Source of the DNA: Stenotrophomonas maltophilia
Lineage (GTDB): Bacteria > Pseudomonadota > Gammaproteobacteria > Xanthomonadales > Xanthomonadaceae
Length of the DNA stretch: 64,000 nt
Assembly: GCF_900186865.1 (NCBI RefSeq)
Contig: NZ_LT906480.1
Location: 452,001 to 516,000, forward strand
Reading direction: 5' to 3'
Of this stretch, positions 58,210 through 64,000 are shown in pieces. The notes under the pieces were generated by a model. It saw only the letters and a program-made list of their open reading frames with translations. It was not told the origin of the DNA and made no database searches. How positions within the stretch are numbered: position 1 is the stretch's first letter; every line of letters begins with the position of its first letter. The position numbers and the translations under genes were made by a program.

Positions 58210-58594
58210 CCGCAGCCGGGGCGCCGCAGCGCTCGCGCTCGGCGTCCATGTCTTCCAGCGGCCGCACCTCGATGCTGCCGAAGCGCGCCCATGGGAAGTC
58301 GCGGGCGATGCGCATGGCTTCGTCGCGGTCGCGGGCGACGATCAGGTTGAAGCCGGCCAGCAGTTCGCGGGTTTCGGCGAACGGGCCATCCAGTACACGG
58401 CTGTGGCCATCGCGCACGCGCAGGGTCTGCGCGGTGTCGACCGGTTGCAGCTTCTGCGCGGCCAGCAGCGTGCCCTCGGCCTGCAGCTTGTCGGCGTGGG
58501 CCAGGCAGTCGCGCATCAGCGCGTTGAATTCTTCGGTGGGCAGGGCCTGCAGCAGGGCAGGCTCGATGTAGATCAGAAGCAGGTACTGCTGCAT
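58187..58594 (-). CDS. YCII-related DGPF-domain protein
   Basis: 135 residues, start ATG at 58594. The family motif is seen in VLDGPFAETRELLAGFNLI (DGPF), followed by a beta-strand/helix repeat MRIARDFPWARFGSIEVRPL. DGPF proteins accompany ECF42-type sigma factors, and such a factor is 2.5 kb away. The 3' end overlaps the convergent NHL/M23 gene by 23 bases. Function of the domain is not established; it is a small ferredoxin-like fold. Confidence 0.88.
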   Translation of the reverse strand: MQQYLLLIYIEPALLQALPTEEFNALMRDCLAHADKLQAEGTLLAAQKLQPVDTAQTLRVRDGHSRVLDGPFAETRELLAGFNLIVARDRDEAMRIARDFPWARFGSIEVRPLEDMDAERERCGAPAAAMAAAVP

Positions 58595-58670
58595 GGCACG
58601 GTCCTGGCGGGGGGCGGAGTGTCCATGATCGCGCAGGTTTGCGCGTGAGCATGTTGCAGCGCGGGAGGCG

Positions 58671-58901
58671 GCGCCTTCGGCGGGGATCGGCGAACGGCGG
58701 AGCCCCTCCGTGGTGGCGCTACAGCGTGATTCTTGGGCTTGGCCGGGTGGGTAGGCGGGTCGGGGGACGCCGTAAACCCGTCCATGGGGGCTTGGCCGCG
58801 GCATCCATGCCGCGGACACCCCCGCCCCGCCTACCCACCCGGCCTTGGACAGATCTCTGCAGCTGATCCACCACGGAAAATCACAAACAAGAGCAAAAGC
58901 G
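58671..58901. repeat. Large intergenic repeat, copy B (reverse orientation)
   Basis: Core at 58766-58824, inverted arms 58741-58768 and 58818-58845, flanking module GGCGAACGGCGGAGCCCCTC at 58690-58709. It is an inverted partner of copy C. Confidence 0.75.
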
Positions 58902-58950
58902 GGTCGCTTCGCTCGCAAAGCCGAGGCCGCCAGCCAATCGCTGTTGCTGG

Positions 58951-59205
58951 TGCCTTTGCTCTGCCTTTTCTCTTGATTTTCCCGTGGTGGGGCAGCCGCA
59001 GAGATATGTCTGGGGCCGGGCGGGTGGGATTGGCAGGGTATCTGCGGCATGGATGCCGCGGCTAAGCCCCCATGGACGGGTTCACGGCGTCCCCGCCAAT
59101 CCCACCCGCCCGGCCCACCCACAGGAACCCAGCTTTCAGCGACCAACCCAACCCCACCACGGAGGGGCTCCGCCGTTCGCCGACTCCCGCCGAAGGCGCG
59201 CTTTC
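58951..59205. repeat. Large intergenic repeat, copy C
   Basis: Core at 59038-59095, inverted arms 59013-59040 and 59091-59117, flanking module GAGGGGCTCCGCCGTTCGCC at 59163-59182. Together with copy B it forms a roughly 500-base inverted repeat; CCACCACGGAAAATCA (about 58869) pairs with TGATTTTCCCGTGGTGG. Confidence 0.75.
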
Positions 59206-59306
59206 CGCGCAAGAAAAAAATTTCCAACAGACGTGTCGATTCCCAGCCCCCTGGTTCGTTGTACCCAATGAAGGGCACGCACCACGCGTCCCCACGGGAG
59301 ACCGCA

Positions 59307-59720
59307 ATGAAAGTGATGGTGATCGTGAAGGCCAACGCCGACTCCGAAGCCGGCCGCATGCCCAGCGAACAGGAACTGTCCGAAATGGGCGCCTTCAACG
59401 AACAACTGGTGGCCGCCGGCATCATGCTGGCCGGTGAAGGCCTGCACGCCACCCAGCGCGGCCGTCGCATTCATTTCGGCAGCGGCGCACCCAGGGTCGA
59501 GGCCGGTCCGTTCGGTCCTGCCAGCGAACAGATCGCCGGCTTCTGGCTGTGGGAGGTGCGGTCGCTGGACGAGGCCGTTGAATGGGCCAGCCGCGCGCCG
59601 TTCAACAGTGGCGGCACGCTGGAGCTGCGCCCGCTGATTTCCGCCGAAGACTTCGGTGAAGCCTTCACTCCCGACTTACAGCAGCAGGAACAGCGTCTGC
59701 GTGCACAGCTGGAAGATTGA
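59307..59720 (+). CDS. YCII-related protein
   Basis: 137 residues from the ATG with GGGAG upstream; an earlier in-frame ATG at 59268 lacks similarity. It begins MKVMVIVKANADSEAGRMPS and has VEAGPFGPASEQIAGFWLWE in place of the DGPF motif, then VEWASRAPFNSGGTLELRPL. It is the first of a run of plus-strand genes ending with the ECF sigma factor, probably an operon: YCII, VOC, VOC, DUF1428, sigma. The reaction is unknown. Confidence 0.88.
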   Translation: MKVMVIVKANADSEAGRMPSEQELSEMGAFNEQLVAAGIMLAGEGLHATQRGRRIHFGSGAPRVEAGPFGPASEQIAGFWLWEVRSLDEAVEWASRAPFNSGGTLELRPLISAEDFGEAFTPDLQQQEQRLRAQLED

Positions 59721-59735
59721 CCCGATTCATCTCCC

Positions 59736-59758
59736 TGCCGGGCACGACCCGGCACTAC
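59736..59758. repeat. Short GTAG-family palindrome
   Basis: TGCCGGGCACGACCCGGCA followed by CTAC, between the YCII and VOC genes. Confidence 0.6.
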
Positions 59759-59787
59759 TGCCCTGAACCGCACAACGGAGTATTGCC

Positions 59788-60210
59788 ATGAAACTGATTC
59801 CCTTCCTCGGCTTCAGCGGCCAGGCCCATGAGGCGATGGCGTTCTACGCCAAGGCGCTGGGTGGCCAGGTCACCTCGGAAATGAAGTACCGCGACATGCC
59901 GCCCTCCGACGGCTCGCCGGGCTGCAACGAAATGCCGCCGGAAACCCTGGACCACGTCGCGCACAGCCAGCTGGAAATCGGCAGCGCCATCGTGATGGCA
60001 GCCGACGGTCCCGGCGGTGGCGAGGGTGGTTCGACCACCATCAATGTCGACGTCGACAGCATCGAGGAAGCCGAGCGCGTGTTCGCGGCGCTGGCCGAAG
60101 GTGGCCAGGTGCAGATGCCGATCGCTGAAACGTTCTGGGCGCACCGCTGGGGCATGCTGATCGACCGCTACGGCAAGCCGTGGATGGTCAACTGCATGAA
60201 GCAACCCTGA
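59788..60210 (+). CDS. VOC family protein (PhnB-like)
   Basis: 140 residues, the two beta-alpha-beta-beta-beta modules of the glyoxalase/bleomycin-resistance superfamily. It starts KLIPFLGFSGQAHEAMAFYAKALGG and ends FWAHRWGMLIDRYGKPWMVNC, typical of the PhnB/3-demethylubiquinone type. Metal ligands are not all present, as is common in this group. Part of the ECF42-linked gene run. Confidence 0.88.
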   Translation: MKLIPFLGFSGQAHEAMAFYAKALGGQVTSEMKYRDMPPSDGSPGCNEMPPETLDHVAHSQLEIGSAIVMAADGPGGGEGGSTTINVDVDSIEEAERVFAALAEGGQVQMPIAETFWAHRWGMLIDRYGKPWMVNCMKQP

Positions 60211-60246
60211 TTCCTCTCTTTCTTTCATCCACAAGGAGCTTCACCG

Positions 60247-60657
60247 ATGAGTGCACCGCAACCGCAGATGATCTTCGTCAACCTGCCTGTGCAGGATCTC
60301 AACGCATCCAAGGCCTTCTTCGCCGCGCTGGGCTACGGCTTCAACCCGACCTTCACCAACGACGATGCGGCCTGCATGGTCATCAGCGAGAGCATCTTCG
60401 TGATGCTGCTGACCCAGCCGTTCTTCAAGCAGTTCACCAACAAGGCGATTGCCGATGCGCACAGCCACACCGAGGTGATCACCTGCCTGTCGGCCGACAG
60501 CCGCAAGGCGGTGGACGTGATGGTGGACAAGGCGCTTGCGGCGGGTGCCAGCGAACCGCAGCCGGCGCGCGACTACGGCTTCATGTACCAGCGCGGCTTC
60601 CAGGACCTGGATGGCCATCTCTGGGAAATCGCACACATGGACGGCGAGCCGGGCTGA
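60247..60657 (+). CDS. VOC family protein
   Basis: 136 residues, start ATG after CAAGGAG. It has the pattern QMIFVNLPVQDLNASKAFFA, NDDAACMVISESIFVMLL, and the ending GFQDLDGHLWEIAHMDG, typical of single-substrate glyoxalase-like proteins (COG3607-type). Follows the PhnB-like gene by 36 bases. Function not known. Confidence 0.88.
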   Translation: MSAPQPQMIFVNLPVQDLNASKAFFAALGYGFNPTFTNDDAACMVISESIFVMLLTQPFFKQFTNKAIADAHSHTEVITCLSADSRKAVDVMVDKALAAGASEPQPARDYGFMYQRGFQDLDGHLWEIAHMDGEPG

Positions 60658-60681
60658 CGGCCGCCGCAAGGGAGAACCCTC

Positions 60682-61038
60682 ATGGCTTACGTGGATGCTT
60701 ACGTGCTGCCGTGCCCACAGGACAAGGTGGCGGCCTACCGCCGCCTCGCCCGCAAGGCCGGTGCGGTGTGGAAGGACCATGGCGCGCTGCAGTACATGGA
60801 ATGCGTGGCTGACGATGTGGAACCGGGCAAGAGCACCTCGTTCCCGCGTGCGGTCAAGGCAAAGCCCGGCGAAACGGTGATCGTCGCCTTCGTGGTGTTC
60901 CGTTCGCGCGCGGCGCGCGACCGCATCAACGCCAGGGTAATGGCCGACCCGCGGCTGGCGTCGCTGGGCCCGAAGGACATGCCGTTCGATACCAGGCGCA
61001 TGTTCTGGGGCGGCTTCAAGCCGATTGTTGAAGCGTGA
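60682..61038 (+). CDS. DUF1428 family protein
   Basis: 118 residues. The start YVDAYVLPCPQDKVAAYRRL, then GALQYMECVADDV, FPRAVKAKPGETVIVAFVVF and the ending MFWGGFKPIVEA are characteristic of DUF1428, a small dimeric alpha-beta-barrel family. It lies directly before the sigma-factor gene. Confidence 0.9.
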   Translation: MAYVDAYVLPCPQDKVAAYRRLARKAGAVWKDHGALQYMECVADDVEPGKSTSFPRAVKAKPGETVIVAFVVFRSRAARDRINARVMADPRLASLGPKDMPFDTRRMFWGGFKPIVEA

Positions 61039-61083
61039 GCTGCGGCGCTTGTGCGGGCCGGGCGTGCGTGCTGTGATCGGCGC

Positions 61084-62346
61084 ATGCCCGATCCCGCACT
61101 GACGCAGCGTCTGGAAACCCTCTGGCGGATGGAGTCGCCGGTGTTGATCGCGCGCCTGGCGCGGCTGCTCGGGGGCGATGTCGGCCGTGCCGAGGAGCTG
61201 GCCCAGGACACCTGGCTGGCCGCGCTGGAGCGCTGGCCGGAACAGGGCATCCCGGACAACCTCGGAGCCTGGCTGATGACCACTGCGCGCAACCGTGCCA
61301 TCGATGTGCTGCGCCAACACCAGCGGGTGGCGCAGCAGCATGCGCAGTGGGGCGAGGAACTGCACCCAGCGGCGCTGCCGGCACCGGATGACAGCCAGGC
61401 GCTGGAGGATGACCTGGGTGACGATCTGCTGCGGTTGATGTTCGTGGCCTGCCATCCGGTGCTGCCGGCCGATGCGCGGGTGGCACTGACCCTGCGCCTG
61501 CTCGGTGGCCTGACCACCGTCGAGATCGCACGTGCGTTCCTGCAGCCCGAGCCGACCATCGCCCAGCGCATCGTGCGCGCCAAGCGCACCTTGGCGCAGA
61601 AGCAGGTGCCCTATGAGGTGCCGCGCGCGGACGCGATGCCCGAGCGACTGGCTTCGGTGCTGGAGGCGATCTACCTGGTCTTCAATGAAGGTTACGCGGC
61701 CAGCGCCGGCGATGACTGGATGCGTCCGGCGCTGTGCGAGGAGGCACTGCGGCTCGCACGCATCCTGGCGCACCGGCTGCCGGTGCCGCCGGTGCTGGGC
61801 CTGCTGGCACTGATGGAACTGCAGGCATCGCGTGCTGCGGCACGGACCGACGCGCAGGGCGCGCCGGTGCTGCTGGACCAGCAGAACCGCGCGCGCTGGG
61901 ACTGGCTGCAGATCGAACGCGGGCAGCAGGTGCTGGCCCGCGCGCTGGCCGCCGGTGGTGCTGATGATCCCTATGTACTGCAGGCGCGCATCGCCGCCTG
62001 CCATGCGGCGGCACGTCGGGCTGAAGCCACCGACTGGCCACGTATCGCTTCGCTCTATACCCAGTTGCTGCGGGTGATGCCTTCGCCGGTTGTCGCTTTG
62101 AATCGGGTCGTGGCGGTGCTGCGCAGCGAGGGCGCGTTCGCTGCGTGGGCACAACTGCAGCCACTGCTGGTGGATGCACGTCTGCGCGACTATGCCCCGC
62201 TGGAGGTCGTCCGCGCGGAGATACTACAGGCGCTGGGGCGCGACCTCGACGCACGTCATGCTTTTGCCGAAGCCGCCAGACTCAGCCAGAACCAGGCGGA
62301 GCGGGGCCTGCTGCGCCAACGGGCCGGACTGCCGCCCCAGGAGTGA
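61084..62346 (+). CDS. ECF42-type RNA polymerase sigma factor
   Basis: 420 residues, much longer than a usual ECF. Sigma region 2 (about 15-85) has AEELAQDTWLAALERWPEQGIP and WLMTTARNRAIDVLR; region 4 (about 115-185) has LTLRLLGGLTTVEIARAFL and IAQRIVRAKRTLAQ. A large helical C-terminal part (about 200-420, DUF6596-like with TPR-type helices) is the mark of ECF42. These factors are found with DGPF/YCII genes and lack a classical anti-sigma factor, the C-terminal domain acting as regulator. The neighbours fit this exactly. Confidence 0.9.
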   Translation: MPDPALTQRLETLWRMESPVLIARLARLLGGDVGRAEELAQDTWLAALERWPEQGIPDNLGAWLMTTARNRAIDVLRQHQRVAQQHAQWGEELHPAALPAPDDSQALEDDLGDDLLRLMFVACHPVLPADARVALTLRLLGGLTTVEIARAFLQPEPTIAQRIVRAKRTLAQKQVPYEVPRADAMPERLASVLEAIYLVFNEGYAASAGDDWMRPALCEEALRLARILAHRLPVPPVLGLLALMELQASRAAARTDAQGAPVLLDQQNRARWDWLQIERGQQVLARALAAGGADDPYVLQARIAACHAAARRAEATDWPRIASLYTQLLRVMPSPVVALNRVVAVLRSEGAFAAWAQLQPLLVDARLRDYAPLEVVRAEILQALGRDLDARHAFAEAARLSQNQAERGLLRQRAGLPPQE

Positions 62347-62453
62347 CTGCGACGAACGCAGCACTTGTCGGCAGGCGCCTGAGCGGCTATGTTTCGCGCC
62401 CAGCGGACGCATCAGCGTCCGCATTCCGTGCGTATTGACCGAGGAGCGGTTGG

Positions 62454-63650
62454 ATGTATTCAAGGACGAAGAGCGCATCGCGCGCTTTTGCGCGCCTGCT
62501 TGCCTGTGCCCTGTGCCTGGCCGTGTGGCCGATGGCCGCGCAGGCGGCTGACAAATCGCAGCAGGCCTACTGGGCCGGTTTTGCCTATACCGCGGATGCC
62601 GCTGCCGTGCAGGCGACCACGCCGCATGCGCATGCCGTGCTGGAAAACCGCGGCCTGATCCCGCTGAACCAGACCCTGGCGCAGGCGCTCAAGCGCCGGC
62701 CGCCGGCGAACCTGGAGCTGATCGACCAGCCGGTGGCGATGCTCGACGGCACCACCAGCGCGACTGTGCTGGCCGCCGCACTGGACCGCGAACTGGTCTC
62801 GGTCGAGCCGATCGGCAACCAGTACAAAGTGCTGGTGGAAGTGGCCCTGCAGGCACTGTTCTTCGATTTCCGCGAGCGCCAGGTGATCGCGTCCTATCCG
62901 CTGACCCTGCAGCGCATCGACGTGCAGGACTATCGGCCGGACAACGACGATATCGACGCGATCGTCGCCGATCTGCTGTACGGCAGCGCCGATACCAGCC
63001 TGTCGCAGGTGCTGGCCGCCAGTCTCGCCCAGGCCAAGCTGCCCGATGCCGCCGTGCGTCGCCTGCAGGTCGGTGGCGTAACCCTGTCCGACGCGGTCCG
63101 CGCCAAGCTGCCCGACCCGAAGTGGGAAACCCCGCTGCGCGCCACGCTGGCCCATGAACTGTCCAAGACGCTGTCGTCCAATACCGGCGTCGGCCTGCTG
63201 CCGCCGGCCTCGGGCCAGGCGATCGGTGGTGCGATGGCCGCCCGCTTTGCCGACGGCAAGGTCTACCAGCTGAAGATTCCCGAGCCGGACTACGTCATCA
63301 CTGTGCAGGTCGATGCGCTGAAGAACGGCGTCATCAATGAAACCCCGGCGATGAAGACGATGCTGTTCGGCGCATTCTTCACCGCCAAAGTGACCGAACC
63401 GTTCTCCGGCAAGGTCTATTTCGAACAGCCGCTGCGCAAGGGCGCCACCAAGGTGGTGCCGGTCACGCAGTGGCAGGTCGACCAGTGGTCGGCCAGCTAC
63501 GAAACCCTGCTGGCCGGCTTCGATGCCTTCGCCGGCGCCGCCGCCAAGCGTGCCGATTCGCGCGCATGGCTGGACGAACAGAAGCCGGGCGGCCGCCCGT
63601 TGCAGCAGCAGACCCAAGCCCTCCAGGAGTTGATCAAGTCATGTCGTTGA
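62454..63650 (+). CDS. Secreted hypothetical protein
   Basis: 398 residues with a signal peptide (cleavage near residue 32, after AQA). No domain recognised. The sequence alternates predicted strands and helices, e.g. VLVEVALQALFFDFRERQVI and YQLKIPEPDYVITVQVDAL. The next gene overlaps its end by nine bases, so the two are probably translated together and act together in the periplasm. Confidence 0.7.
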   Translation: MYSRTKSASRAFARLLACALCLAVWPMAAQAADKSQQAYWAGFAYTADAAAVQATTPHAHAVLENRGLIPLNQTLAQALKRRPPANLELIDQPVAMLDGTTSATVLAAALDRELVSVEPIGNQYKVLVEVALQALFFDFRERQVIASYPLTLQRIDVQDYRPDNDDIDAIVADLLYGSADTSLSQVLAASLAQAKLPDAAVRRLQVGGVTLSDAVRAKLPDPKWETPLRATLAHELSKTLSSNTGVGLLPPASGQAIGGAMAARFADGKVYQLKIPEPDYVITVQVDALKNGVINETPAMKTMLFGAFFTAKVTEPFSGKVYFEQPLRKGATKVVPVTQWQVDQWSASYETLLAGFDAFAGAAAKRADSRAWLDEQKPGGRPLQQQTQALQELIKSCR

Positions 63651-64000
63651 TGCGTACCATCCTGCTCATCCTCATCGCGCTGGTGGTGGCCTCGCCGGTC
63701 GCCGCGCAGACCGCGAGTTCGCGCGGTACCGGTTCGGCCAGCTACGGCCTGCGCCTGAGCGCCGACACCCGCGCGCAGGCCCTGAACAAGGCCAAGGTTA
63801 ATGCACTGGAGGCGTACATCGCTGAAACCGGTGCGGCCAAGCTGCGCCTGTTCGAAGCCCGCCGCGCCGAGTTCATCGGCGAGATCGACCGTTATGTGCT
63901 CAGTGCCGTGCCGCTGTCGGACACCGAAGACAAGAAGGCCAAGACCTACACCGTCACTGTCCGCGCCGAGATCAACACCACGCTGCTGCAGACCAAGCTG
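63642..64000 (+). CDS. Secreted protein, N-terminal part (cut by window edge)
   Basis: About 119 residues are visible from the ATG at 63642, which overlaps the end of the preceding gene. Signal peptide MSLMRTILLILIALVVASPVAA is followed by SRGTGSASYGLRLSADTRAQ, and a helix ALNKAKVNALEAYIAETGAA with a strand KTYTVTVRAEINTTLL. The layout is reminiscent of LPP20/DUF541-like exported proteins, without certainty. The C-terminus lies outside the window. Confidence 0.65.

Noticed and set aside
58573..59300. Several 70-120 codon frames in the large repeat copies
   Set aside because: They translate the repeat (MPRPSPHGRVYG-type) and differ in frame between copies.

Overview
Organism and general character. 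The window is GC-rich chromosomal DNA that best fits the Stenotrophomonas maltophilia complex (Xanthomonadaceae). The main reason is the many short intergenic palindromes that begin with GTAG or end with CTAC (SMAG/REP elements), often in head-to-head pairs. Supporting reasons are two type IV secretion effectors with the Xanthomonadales XVIPCD tail, a single-chain aceE, and YqjH/YqjI-like, DmeRF and ZigA/MerC metal-homeostasis loci. No tRNA, rRNA or CRISPR array was recognised.

Layout. 1-2414: end of a queuosine-precursor transporter, a minus-strand operon of secreted proteins (DUF2145 plus two paralogues) and a small lipoprotein. 2415-3408: a non-coding stretch with an array of at least ten near-perfect 23-26 bp palindromes, all different in sequence. 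3409-11251: a small phage-derived cluster (Mor-like regulator, tail-assembly chaperone pair with a T7 slippery site, 1165-residue tape measure, second Mor-like regulator, prohead protease/scaffold-like protein, two unknown proteins) without terminase, portal, capsid or integrase. 11260-20410: core genes (ELM1-like, nitroreductase, YceI, siderophore-interacting protein with PadR regulator, aceE). 20494-26727: a defence island, AT-richer at its left end: DUF262 plus HEPN, then NgoMIV-type and NaeI-type restriction enzymes around one C5-methyltransferase, Vsr and an HNH nuclease. 26895-34700: small secreted proteins, a structured leader, a TonB-like pseudogene, and two X-T4SS effectors with a probable immunity lipoprotein plus a stand-alone XVIPCD protein. 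34710-58600: core metabolism, envelope and regulation (alpha/beta hydrolase, polysaccharide deacetylase, DmeRF, Zur-box-controlled ZigA/MerC, ABC-F, LysR, MFS, EAL phosphodiesterase, CycA-like permease, lytic transglycosylase, NHL/M23 protein). 58187-62346: an ECF42-type sigma factor with DGPF/YCII, VOC and DUF1428 proteins. The end holds two secreted unknown proteins, the last one cut by the window edge.

How parts work together. The restriction block looks like one system: two structurally unrelated endonuclease families whose type members both cut GCCGGC share one methyltransferase, with Vsr to repair deaminated 5-methylcytosine. The SMAG repeats carry two GCCGGC sites each, so they are expected to be methylation hot spots. 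The most unexplained signals are the palindrome array at 2566-3404, a switch-like three-way-junction leader found in front of two different small genes (10859 and 27706), and a roughly 200 bp repeat family (about 49955, 58671 and 58951) whose stem arms differ between copies but still pair within each copy.
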